From: Thamnaconus septentrionalis
Lineage: Eukaryota > Chordata > Actinopteri > Tetraodontiformes > Monacanthidae
Assembly: GCA_009823395.1 (NCBI GenBank)
Contig: CM020516.1
Location: 1,510,501 to 1,574,500, forward strand
Length of the DNA stretch: 64,000 bases
Direction: 5' to 3'
Below the pieces are notes generated by a model. That model was given only the letters and a program-made list of their open reading frames with translations, was not told where the DNA came from and searched no databases. The stretch's first letter is position 1. Each line of letters opens with the position of its first letter. Made by a program: the position numbers and the translations under genes. Shown one piece after another: positions 14,752-24,549 of the stretch.

Positions 14752-14992
14752 GATGACACGACTCTGGATGTGTCCTGCTGCTTTCTGGCCAACATGTTTG
14801 CCCAGCAGTTTGGTTGCCATGGAAACCTCTTTCAGGTGTTTTGGGCTCGGCTCGCTACTGGCTCGCAGCATCGGCGGTCTGGTGGCTTTGTTGTCGTTGT
14901 TGTTGTTGTTGTTGTTTGTTTGTATGTGTTTGCCGTGTCTGCACTCTAATGTGCAAGTGCTCCTAACGGTGTGTGTGAGCTGAATCTCCAAA

Positions 14993-15026
<34 letters not shown>

Positions 15027-16146
15027 CAGTCCACCTTCCTTGCCCTATTTCCTCCTCCCGCCTCATCCTTCCTTCACGGTGCACACGCTCCCTCTCGCCT
15101 GCTGCTGCCTCTGTTCATTTCTCTCCGTCCCCATCACTCTTCTTCCTCCTCCCTAGTCTGACTATGGGAGGGTCACACTTGTCCAGCCCCATTTTCGGAC
15201 TTCTGTTTCACTTGTCAGGCATCACTCGAGGCATTCAGGGGGAAAGACAGATTTAACCAGGAGGACTGGAGGAGGCAGACTGATGCAGAGTGTCTGGGCT
15301 GTAAAGGTCTCAGGGCTGATTTATTTATCCACGACTGTCTGATGACACACACTGGAGACACAAAAACAAATCCATGGAAACTCAATTTGTTGAAGTGGCT
15401 AATGATAGGGAGCTGTAATATGGTATTTAAAGCAACACTGTCTTGTTTTTCTTCTTTTTGCATTACACTCATTTTAAACAGTTATTTTCTGATTGACATG
15501 GTCCATGACCAGCTGGCCTGGTGTGGGGGCTACGTAACCAGCACCTATTTAAACCGGACAGTTATGTCTGACAAGATGTTGCGAGGCAAGCGACCGCATT
15601 TCTAAAAGCTGTGTGTGTGTGTGTGTGAGCAGTGGGGCTGCCAGTCCACCAATGGGTCGCAAAAGTTATTGTCAAACTGTCATTTTATGGTTAAAAAGAA
15701 ATAAACGCACACAGTCTTGCATTTGATTTTTAAAACAGGCTAAAAAAAAAAAAATCAAAGTAGCCCTGCAGCAGTGGTGCTACACAGTTGCACACGTGCA
15801 ACTATTATCACATTGACATCATCTGGACAAAGTCCCCAGCAACAAACTCTGTACTCCACTACTAGTGGGCACGCACACAATAAGAAACAAGCGCTGACTT
15901 TTTAAAAAAAATTTTTTTTCCTTGAACAACCGTTTGTGCCGAGTCGACGGCAACATCAGCATCTCAGTGACTGTGACGCTCAGACAGAAACACGGCAGCA
16001 TCGGCGACAACATCAACCGCACAGCCGTCCTCGAATCCTGCAGGGACACGCTGGCAAGACAGAGGAAGACCTGACTGACACCTCGAGAGAGGAAAAAAAT
16101 ACACGATGGTCATGCATGTGCAGCACACAGGAACCGGCAGAGTTCC

Positions 16147-16183
<37 letters not shown>

Positions 16184-16251
16184 TAGGTGTCTCACCTTCA
16201 TGATGCTCCCCCGCTGTCGCTAGCAGTCCACTGTGAAATACATGCTTTCCT

Positions 16252-16309
<58 letters not shown>

Positions 16310-18010
16310 TGACAGTCACACAAAGAGTGTGTGTCTAGGCGCGAGGTGTGTAAGCTCCTAAATCTGCCACTTGCCCTCTGTGTGCGCTCCCTCTGCGAGT
16401 CCCGGAGAGGAGCAGCCAATCGTTGGCTGCCGCCGGAAAAAAACGCTTTGAGTTGTGGTTTTGCCAATTTGCACGTGTGTGTGTAAGACCGAGTGTGTGA
16501 GTGAGTGAGTGTGTCAGCTGAGAAAGTGCCTCTCCTCTCCTCCTCCTCTCCTGCTCCCCTGCAGCCCGGCGCTGTGAATGAACACTACGAGTGGACACAC
16601 CTAAACCCTGACACGATGCTCGTCCCTCTCCTGCCGCCTCTCGCTCATCACACATCTGCTGTCTGGGCTTCTGTCTTTCTTTCTCCTCCTCCTCCTGTCT
16701 TTCCTCTCTTCTCTTCTTCCCTCTCGCTCTCACTTTCCTCCTCGCCTCTCCTCTGCTCTCCTCTGCTCTCCTCGCCTCCCCCTGTGGCGTGTCGGTCCAC
16801 CTCCTCCACTCTCCTCCCCACCCTCTCCCTCCCTCCAACAGAAAGCTCAGATTTCTCTCAGGAAGAGGGAAGAAGGAGGGATCAGATAGATGCTCTGGCT
16901 TTCATCCCCACGTCGCAGCCGTCCAGTTGTGCTGTTTTCTTAAAATGCATCAAACGGAGCCACTGCGGATGCACCAGAATGGGAAAAAAATAAATAATAG
17001 AAGCTGACAGATTCAGTGAAGTCCTTGAACAAAAATGAGGAGTGTATGAGTGAAGAGGAGGATGAGGAAGTGAAAAATCCAAGGCAGCTCTGTTGTATAT
17101 AGAAAATTCAAAAGCCTTTATGATGGCGCGGCTACACAGATTAAAAATGACTGGACCTATGTGTTTCAGCTTTGTGCCTTCATCAGGCTAAAAGTCCAAA
17201 CAGTCAAGATCACATTTTGTATATATACACACACCTCTGGACTTCAATTAATCACCAGTGAGAGATCATGGGGCGCCCCACTGGGATTGCACCTTTTGAC
17301 TCATTTTATTTAAAGGACCCAAGCAGCGCTCCTTCTTCTGTCTTCTTTCTTTCTTTCAGGGAAAAATAATAGTTGCTCCAAAACTCCAAAACTGACTTTT
17401 TGCCCGCACAAAATGTGACTTGAATTTGTATTTTTCAGTCACATGACACAAGTGAGTGCACAGCATGTGTGATTCAGATGGGTACCCCCCTCAATCCCCC
17501 TTGACAATTTACATACTTCTGTCTGCAACATTGGTACCCAAAGCCAAATCCAGTACTTGTCCTGCAAAGTTGTGCTGCTGCACAGTGGACAACAGAGGGC
17601 GCCGCTGTTTCACGTCATGCTGTTTATTTCTCCTCATTGTTTATCCCCATTTCTCAGGCAGCTTATGAGTTTACACAAGTGTGTGTCTCGTTGTTCATTT
17701 ATCAGCCAGTGGGATATTTTTTTTAATTGTTAGTGTTACTCACACAATTACACTCTAACCAATAAAGCCACACAGTGCTTCGATTAAGATAAAAATAACA
17801 ATTCAGAGGCAGATAAGGGAATCATTTTGTGTTTCACTGCTGGCATGTAGGTTTGTCTACTCTGGTCTGCTCTCATTATTATGACAGGCAGCACCAGTGC
17901 AGTCATTCACTCCCATGTGCTGTGGTGGCTTCTTTATTTGATTGGACTCATTTCAAGTTTACTGCTGACTTGGCGGCCGCTCACATCAATAAACAACTGG
18001 TGTTTTGACA

Positions 18011-18041
<31 letters not shown>

Positions 18042-21000
18042 CAGGTTCCAGCTGCAGCGTTCTCTTGCTGTCAGGTGCAGCCTTAATCAGGTGTCATACT
18101 GCTGCCCCCTCCTGGTTACTCTTGTGAAGTACTCTTGACTCTGTTCTATTAGGAAGTCATTTATGATGCAGGTTTTTCCAATGCAACTCTTTGCCCGTTT
18201 TTCATTTTAATCTGAGACTGAAGGAATTTGGACATGTGGAAAAAATTCTTTGCCCAAGTCAGTCTTTTAACATTGTATGACAGTGACACAGGAAAGTAAC
18301 ACAGAGATCCTCCTATGGGATGTGCTGTTAGAGAGCGACAGCCAGCTGTCTGATGTAATCAACCAATTAGCACAAACGTCAGTCTCGGCCATATGTCAGC
18401 TCAGACAAACCAGACGCTTTAACTCCTTTCACTGCAACACCTTGGGTACAGAACAGTAACATGGTTACACAATAACCATGTTATTTTGTTCAGCCATAAA
18501 TACACACAGTGTGATATTTAGTCGCTCTTGTGAGAAATTGTTTCTGGATTTGTCTCAGGCGTAAGAGTTGCCTTAACCCAGAGCTAATTCCACTTTAACG
18601 GCTAATTATCTAACCGAGTTCCAAACTGTTTTTATTGACGAGGATTCATTTGTTTAGTGACACCTGCAGTCAAACAAGACGAGAGGATGAATTTTGGAAA
18701 ACAAAAAAACAAGCTGAGCTCTCTGTGGACCGCAGGCAATTTTGAACCAAAGCGACTCCCTGATGCGATCGCTGGGAGCGCAGAGTCTCATTTCACGACT
18801 CATTATACTGTAAGCACAAACAAGCCGAGCAGATACACAGCAAACACAGAGAGCCGAGTAATAAAGCATGATGAGATTCCTCTGAGCGCTCTGGAAGATA
18901 TTCCTGGCGCTCTGCGAGGGCGCTCGTCATCAGCTTTATTGAAAACGCCTCGGGCCCGTGCCTGCGCTAAATGTCACCCAGTGCAGACATTCAGGGCTAA
19001 TTGTAAAAACCTGTCTGTTTCTCCTACAAGTTAAGGGCTCTACAGGGAGGACTGAGGGGTGAACTAGATTAGAATGCACCAGCAGCGTTGAACAGAAACA
19101 TCTGATCGCTGCTGCAAAAGCTCCGTAGGAAATCAAGACCCGGAGATCATTCATCCAGGTTTCAATCCTTCTTCTATCCCGTATGAATTGTTGACTGCAA
19201 AGACACGCCCGCTCAGACTTCCTGCACTTTAACACAACTTCCTTTTTTCAGGTGTGGTGACTGACATCCTGTTAAACGAGTTCCCAAAAAGTGGCTTCAA
19301 GGTGGAGTGTGTAATATCTTGAGATTTTCCGAAGAAACAGCGACATCAAGTGCTTAAAGTTTAGATTACAGTGCTCCTTCACTCACACGCCTCTCCCGAG
19401 CTTGCCAGTGAGCTACGGTGGCCTGCACACACAAACACACTTCTTCTTCACTGGTTTATTTAAGACGTTACGAGCTAAAACGAGCTGTCAGGCAGCTGGA
19501 TTGTCCACAGCAGGCTTCCTTAGATATATGACGGTGTAACTACTGCAGGCAGCTAACTAGGAGCAACACCGATATTGTATGTATATTCTTGTACATACAG
19601 TATATATGTGCTTACACCAATATAATCAGGCCAAGTTTACACACTGGACCTTTCAGACTTTGCAGAACTTATTTCATTATTTTTCGACATACACACAGAC
19701 AACACTCTTGATGAGACATTCTCGCTTTTCGAAGGTGGAAAAAAATCCCTTCCAATATGTCTGCTTGACAGGATGCTTGCACTTGTTGTGTTGAAGCCAA
19801 GCAAATGGAGCAGTGGAGCATCTCGCTCACAGATCAGAGCAAACTACAAACTGGCAGAATGCAAACGCTGCTTTCTGCTTGAGTTTGTGCCAGCAGGCGC
19901 AGCGTGAAGCCAGAGGAGAGCGGCGCCTCCCGCTGATCCACTGTCAAGTGAACCAATTAAAAATGAAAGCTTTCGTAAAGGCTGAAACGTTTTTTTTTAA
20001 GAAAGTCAGAGGAGCTTTGCCTAAACATGGAGACGGCAGCTTTGACCCGCCTGGAGGAAAATACTATTACATATTATATTCTCCTGCAATAATTGTCAGC
20101 ACATCCAGAAGGAATATTTGGAGATTTTTCAGAAGAAACAGCGACATCAAGTGGTGACATTTTAGATTGCGGTGCTCTTTCAATGATGTCCCTTGAGGGA
20201 CTCTGTACCCTCCCTCTCCCAAGCTTGCAAGGAAACTACGGTGGCCTGCGAGCAGGTCGGACCAATGGGCAGTTTGTTGGACTATTGGGATGTCGGACCG
20301 ATGCCGTGCTGCCCAAGCTGGCAGCTAACAAGACCCTTGCTCTGTTCATATACCTATATACATATCAGAATCGTTGTAAGGGTAGAAAAAACAAATTGCC
20401 TTTATTGTACTGTGAGTATACACTTTTATTAATCTATTTATGGGCCATTTTAACAATATAAAAATCATAAATTCAGTCAGATTTTACACGCTGGTCCTGT
20501 AACTTCCAAATTATGCACTTGTGTCATAACTCCCCCGCCTCCCATCCGACAGCGAGAATAAACTCAACTTGTCACAGCTTGTGCCTGACACTTCTGAGAC
20601 AGTTTGACCGCTGCAGCCACCAGGACCTGAGCTCCCACCAGCACAGGGCGCCATGAAATTGAAAAAGCAATCAGGCTGGAAAAAGCTGCTCCATTCCAGA
20701 GCCTCCGACCCCTGGCCAAGCATCGGGGATGAAGCGTCACCGTGAACGTCTGCAGTGGCCTCGCTTTGCTTTAGCCAGTGTCCCAACAGTGGGAGAAGTG
20801 CTGATTCATTATTGTCACATCAGTGCGGTGCGCTAAAGCCGAGCGTTCACCATTCACTGGCTGCAGGATGCCGAGGTATGAGCAGGCTGTTGTTTGTGTG
20901 CGTTGGTGTTGAAGCTGATTAAGATGCATTCATTATTATTAGCCGGACGTCTCGCAAGATTGAATCAAACTGCAGTTAAAGCAACAGGAAGCAGGTAACG

Positions 21001-21677
21001 ATTTCGCCTGTGAGGCCCCCACCAGCATGACTGAGAGTTTAGAGAGCAGGGAGCCGTTCAACTTGGCTTCATCACATCAACTAAGGAAGGTGGACTTAAG
21101 CTGCAGCTGGCAGCAGTGTTGCACTCACTGTGCAGCTGCTCCTCCATCACATCACTAGTCAGCAATCAGTCAGGTTAATCAGTTTATGGTCACATTAGTC
21201 AATGTGGTCAGAGAGCAGCTGTTGTTTGGTCGCTGATAACTAACTTAGCCTGCCAGTTGACGAAGGTTAACCAGCAGCCATTAGGTAAAGGTGGCTTCCC
21301 TCTTTCTTTAAATGCTTTCACCATCTAAAATGAGCAGCAGAAGCGTAAAAAAACCAAACCCAAACAGCTCCTGCAGCTCCCTGCAGGAGCTGGAAATGCA
21401 GCTTGTGCCTGCTGCCAAACCACTCGGTGGATTCATCCTCTCAAGAAATTGCTTCATAAAGAAAACAAGCCCAGAACTGTGGGACTGACCTCCTCCCCTG
21501 CGAGAGAAAACACAAGTTCAGCCCTGCTGGCTTCAGAGTGTGTGTCCTCTATAGAACAGAGAAACACACAAAGGCAGAGACACTTCAGCTCGCATCAGTG
21601 AAGCTGAAGTTGTCCAGGGCCATGCAGAGCACAGCACGTAGCAGAGCATCTTCACCTCTGGCAGCAGCATTTTCATG

Positions 21678-21756
<79 letters not shown>

Positions 21757-23469
21757 ATATATATATATTTTCATCTTTTCTGCCTGGTCAGAGCTGCAGC
21801 TGCTGCTTGTTGCATTCTGCCCGGCTGGTCTCAGCGTCATGCTTTATTAATTGATTTCTTAATAATTCACACCTTCCTCATATCCTGACATGTGAGTCAG
21901 CAACTTTGGTGACTGTCACTAATATTTTCAGACCCCGGTGTTTTCCAAGCACAACCCACGGGTTGAAGGTTGCTCCTCACGGTAACACACACTCGAGCCC
22001 ATCGCAGCGACGGGGCGGCTGCCAACTTCATAAGTCATTCCCTTCTTCGTTTGAGGCGCCAAGTTATGATTGAAAGTGGCCGAAACACGAAGGACATGAG
22101 ATGTGACTGGAATGCAACTCGGAGGAGAATAACAAGCGTGATTTCTGGCCGCCTTTTTCTGTACTGGGTGTTGTTTGGCGTGTTGGGTTCTATCATCTGT
22201 ATCAAAGTTGAGCTGTGGGCTTGTCTGAAAAATAGATGTGTGGCCTGAGGTTTTGAAAAACATATTCACAGCATGCCAGTGGGTGCGTGTGTGTGTGTAA
22301 GGCTACAGGATGAGAACAGGCTGATTCATCATCCTAGTTGGTTATGCAGGCGGTGCTAAGAAGGCAGCTCTCTGGATGTGGCAATGTTCGCTTCCAGCAT
22401 CAAATATTCAAGACACATCTCCTCTGTTCTGGTCCCACACGCTAAAGCTCATCACCTGCAGCTCTTTTTTTGGGAGCTGCTGATGGTGTTTACCTGCAAA
22501 CAGGCCCACCTCATCAAGGGAAAGAGCGACTGATAAGCATCACAGAGGGCCAGAGAGAAAATGCCACGGAGAACACAATCCTTCATCCTTCCCTCTGCAG
22601 GCAGCGATAAACTGAAGTTCCCCAGAACAGTTAGACTGAGACACAACAAACAACTGCACCACCAGCAACAAACCACATTTGTCAAATAATATTACTGAGA
22701 GAAACCCATTCACCCATCCATCCATCCATCCATCCATCCATCCACCCATCCATCCATCCATCCATCCATCCATCCACCCACCCATCCACCCATCCATCCA
22801 TCCATCCATCCATCCATCCATCCACTTTCAAAAACCGCTTATTCCTGATCTCATATCACGATCATACGTCTGTGTGTGTAAAATTCACTTTCCCAGGCTA
22901 AAATTGACGAAGTTAATGAACAAATGTCACGTGAGATTCATAAGAGCTGATTAATCATATCATTGCAAACGTTATTGATCCTTTAATATTGGTGGATTTG
23001 GCCAGTAATTGACACCTAATGTATTGGATCAACAGAGGTGTGCTGTCAGTCAATTAATCCGCTAACTCTGCACAATTAGCAGATCAATTAGCTTCAGCTT
23101 TTCTGAAACACAAACCATAAATCCAGCGGTACCATCAGATCAATCATCAACTTTCATTTTTCACACAAACGTCCAGTTCGGAATTATGTCCAAAACTTGC
23201 GAGACCTACTGCTGCAGCACGTCTCCTCCTCTCAGGAATGACCAGTTTAACACCTGCAGTATTTCCTGAACATTAAACTGGTGGGAAAAACAACTTACGT
23301 TCTCCAGTCTGTCCCGCCTGCGCAGCCAGACGCTGGCTAAGTAGTCCTGCTGCTGCACGGCCGAGATGACGGAGCTGAGCGGCGCCCCGCCGGCTTGGAT
23401 CCCGAAGCCTGGCCCCAGACCCCTCAGCTCCTGACCTCCCAGGGTCCCGCGGACCCCACGTAGATCCAT
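1790..23469 (-). CDS. pld5: Phospholipase D family member 5 (PLD5), 5' portion, two coding exons
   Basis: PLD5 is a type II membrane protein of the PLD3/PLD4 group whose HKD catalytic motifs are degenerate, so it is thought to lack phospholipase activity; its cellular role is poorly known. Two exons join in frame: 23469-23299 (57 codons, phase 0) and 1926-1790 (45 codons plus 2 nt). The joined product has a variable glycine-rich N-terminus, the segment [17 protein letters not shown] at about residues 40-56, and a hydrophobic segment [19 protein letters not shown] at about 62-80, followed by the acidic luminal start [17 protein letters not shown]. These match human PLD5 almost residue for residue as I remember it. 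Donors are AAC|gtaagt and AG|gtgaga; the acceptor is ttgcag|TCTCAG. The start was chosen as the first ATG in this frame, about 57 codons before the splice, and is less certain than the exon. The PLD-like domain is encoded beyond the left edge. Confidence 0.93.
5180..5537 (+). mobile_element. Remnant of a dispersed element with Myb/SANT-like coding piece (copy 1, plus orientation)
   Basis: Begins with AGCTGCGTTTCCACGACC and aligns over about 350 nt with the reverse complement of 53880-54225. After a non-coding leader, 5458-5532 reads [19 protein letters not shown] in one frame, the shape of the start of the Myb/SANT-like domain found in the DNA-binding proteins of PIF/Harbinger-type transposons and their domesticated relatives. 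No transposase catalytic part follows. The family assignment is inference from the peptide shape; the presence of two related copies is seen directly. It may be a truncated element or a retained fragment of a multicopy host gene family. Confidence 0.55.
6636..6664. repeat. (GCA)n triplet repeat
   Basis: About ten GCA units in pld5 intron 1; not in a supported coding frame. Confidence 0.95.
6882..6908. repeat. (CAG)n triplet repeat
   Basis: Nine CAG units, preceded by further interrupted AGC units from about 6865. Lies 220 nt from another CAG-type tract; intronic. Confidence 0.95.
8131..8515 (+). repeat. Dispersed repeat family A, copy 1
   Basis: Shares ordered blocks with 19301-19650 and 20112-20498: a start near GTGTGTAATAT, AACAGTGACATCAAG, CAGTGCTCTTTCACT, CCTCTCCCGAG, CTACGGTGGCCTGC (at 8224), a CAGGCAGCTGGATTGTCCAC block, TACTGTGAGTATACACTTTTA and a final CAATATAAAAATC block. 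No protein frame is conserved among copies. It resembles a repeat I remember as common in teleost genomes, but I cannot name the family. Confidence 0.7.
13309..13592 (+). mobile_element. Degraded interspersed repeat: CATC tract, GC-rich fish repeat, possible Tc1-like tail
   Basis: A (CATC)n tract leads into GGGACATGCCCGGGAACACG and GGGAGGCGTCCAGGAGGC, wording I recognise as a common dispersed fish repeat. From 13515 the sequence GCCCTGATGCAGGTCC with a following CAGGAGCACCTCCAGACG resembles the 3' end of a Tc1-like transposase gene, but the frame is not maintained. Assigned from memory only; the two parts may be unrelated. Confidence 0.35.
14276..14373. repeat. 49-bp tandem duplication
   Basis: The unit starting CAGAGCCCTGTGCTTCCAAG occurs twice head to tail (14276-14324 and 14325-14373) with almost no divergence, suggesting a recent local duplication or an expansion allele. 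Intronic, no coding consequence seen. Confidence 0.95.
14677..14751. repeat. (TC)n-(AC)n compound microsatellite
   Basis: About 28 TC units run directly into nine or ten AC units, in pld5 intron 1. A purine/pyrimidine mirror tract of this length can adopt triplex DNA. Confidence 0.97.
16256..16308. repeat. (GT)n microsatellite
   Basis: About 26 uninterrupted GT units, pld5 intron 1. Confidence 0.97.
19301..19650 (+). repeat. Dispersed repeat family A, copy 2
   Basis: Same block order as the copy at 8131, including GAAACAGCGACATCAAGTG, CCTCTCCCGAGCTTGCCAG, CTACGGTGGCCTGC (at 19413) and CAGGCAGCTGGATTGTCCAC. The 3' part is rearranged relative to copy 1. Same orientation as the other two copies. 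Confidence 0.7.
20112..20498 (+). repeat. Dispersed repeat family A, copy 3
   Basis: Contains GAAACAGCGACATCAAGTG, CTACGGTGGCCTGC (at 20236), CTGTGAGTATACACTTTTA and an AACAATATAAAAATCATAAA end. It carries a segment absent from copy 1 (about 20250-20340). Only about 460 nt separate it from copy 2. Confidence 0.7.
21679..21769. repeat. (TA)n microsatellite, about 90 bp
   Basis: An almost pure alternating TA tract with one interruption near 21755. Self-complementary and able to form a cruciform; commonly length-variable. Confidence 0.97.
22710..22825. repeat. (ATCC)n tetranucleotide repeat
   Basis: About 29 imperfect ATCC units with CACCC interruptions. The open frames across it (Thr-His-Pro-Ser on plus, Met-Asp-Gly-Trp on minus) are products of the repeat. 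Confidence 0.97.
23299..23469 (-). CDS. pld5: pld5 coding exon 1: cytosolic N-terminus
   Basis: 171 nt, 57 codons from ATG GAT CTA to GAG AAC|gtaagt. The last 17 residues ([17 protein letters not shown]) match human PLD5 closely, while the glycine-rich first 37 do not resemble the human N-terminus I remember, so the initiator is less certain. The exon is GC-rich, as expected near a start region. Confidence 0.88.
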
Positions 23470-24110
23470 GCAAGCAGGTCGGCTTTGACGAGGGGACGCA
23501 GAGCTCCGTCAGTCTGCGATCACTTCACTTGTTGATCCTCCATCGCTGGCCGAGGGACGCTCAGTCTTCCGAGGACGCATGGAGCTTGTCGGACGCTTTG
23601 CCCTACGTGTTCCCCCGATCAATAACTTCAATAGAAATCTGGGAGAAATATTGGCTTTCAAACATCTCCCCTACCTCCAGTTATCCAGTAGAGAAAGAGA
23701 CCTTCCCCCCCGTCCACCTGCTCCTTCAGGAGCATGCCTGTCTTCACCCTGACTGGCAAGCGTCCACCAGACTGCAGAGCGAAAGAAACCTCCTCCTCCT
23801 CCTCCTTGGTCGTCACCTCCTCCTTGTCTTCCTCCTCCTCCTGCTCCTCCTTCTCCTCTGATGGGATCCTCAGTACGTCCTCAGCAGGGCTGGAACAGAC
23901 TGTGCCAGAATCCGAAACATCAGGTGGACGGCAGTCCAGGGTCTCAGAGACAACGAGTCTGACCAGGACTCCCACAGGCGTCTCCGGTGTGAGGAGAAGA
24001 AGGAGGAGGAGGAGGAGGAGGAGGAGGAGTGAGAGAGCGGAGGGGAGGGGTGGAGGGAAGGAGGGGGAGAAGCAGCTGTCCTGATGCCAGTGCCGTGCCG
24101 ATGTTCCGTC
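23470..24110 (-). promoter_or_regulatory. Putative 5' UTR/promoter region of pld5
   Basis: GC- and purine-rich (on the minus strand pyrimidine blocks and GAG triplets) sequence immediately upstream of the pld5 start. No clear TATA box. A 105-codon minus-strand frame at 23975-23658 with a run of glutamates lies 190 nt upstream of the pld5 ATG; it is probably a product of GAG-type triplets rather than a protein gene. Assigned from position alone. Confidence 0.35.
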
Positions 24111-24350
24111 ACCGAGGAGGGAAAGGCACCCGAGTCAAACGGACGCCGGCGGAGCCGCGAGAAAAGACGGACACGCCCAAATGGTTCCGTCCTCAGTTCC
24201 CTTTTTCATTCTCATATCTGCAGCTCACACAGTGTCTGGCGAGTGACTTCAAGAGTCAGACGGAAAACTCACCTAAAACTCACTTTTCTACATTTCTGTT
24301 CTGTTTTGTCTCTCCCTTTTCCAACATGTTGATTTCTCCGCGCGTGTATA

Positions 24351-24549
24351 TACACACACACACACACACAGACACAGACACAGACACACACAGACACAGA
24401 CACACAGACACACAGACACAGACACACACACACACAGAAACACACACACACACACAGACACACACACACACAGACACAGACACACAGAACACACACACAC
24501 ACAGACACACACACACACACAGACACACACACACACACAGACAGACACA
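24351..24549. repeat. (CA)n/(CAGA) cryptically simple tract, about 200 bp
   Basis: Alternating CA units with interspersed GACA words. All open frames through it on both strands (Thr-His or Val-Cys runs) are repeat artefacts. Confidence 0.97.

Larger units (their letters stand above)
1927..23298 (-). other. pld5 intron 1 (21.4 kb), repeat-rich
   Basis: No coding exon that I can recognise. Besides the entries listed separately it contains an (AG)n at 4889-4912, (TG)n at 5991-6019, (TTG)n at 8105-8124, (CA)n at 11671-11699, a GGA tract at 11836-11875, (CT)n at 14995-15024, an ACAG tract at 16149-16184, a strongly pyrimidine-biased stretch at 16530-16830 and (TG)n at 18017-18041. The long frames here run through these tracts or lack codon structure. 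Unique-looking GC-richer stretches (for example 10,100-11,150) could hold enhancers or alternative first exons, but nothing in the sequence decides this. Confidence 0.7.

Noticed and set aside
16335..16838. 167-codon minus-strand frame rich in Arg and Glu
   Set aside because: Produced by the pyrimidine-biased block on the plus strand; no domain or splice support.
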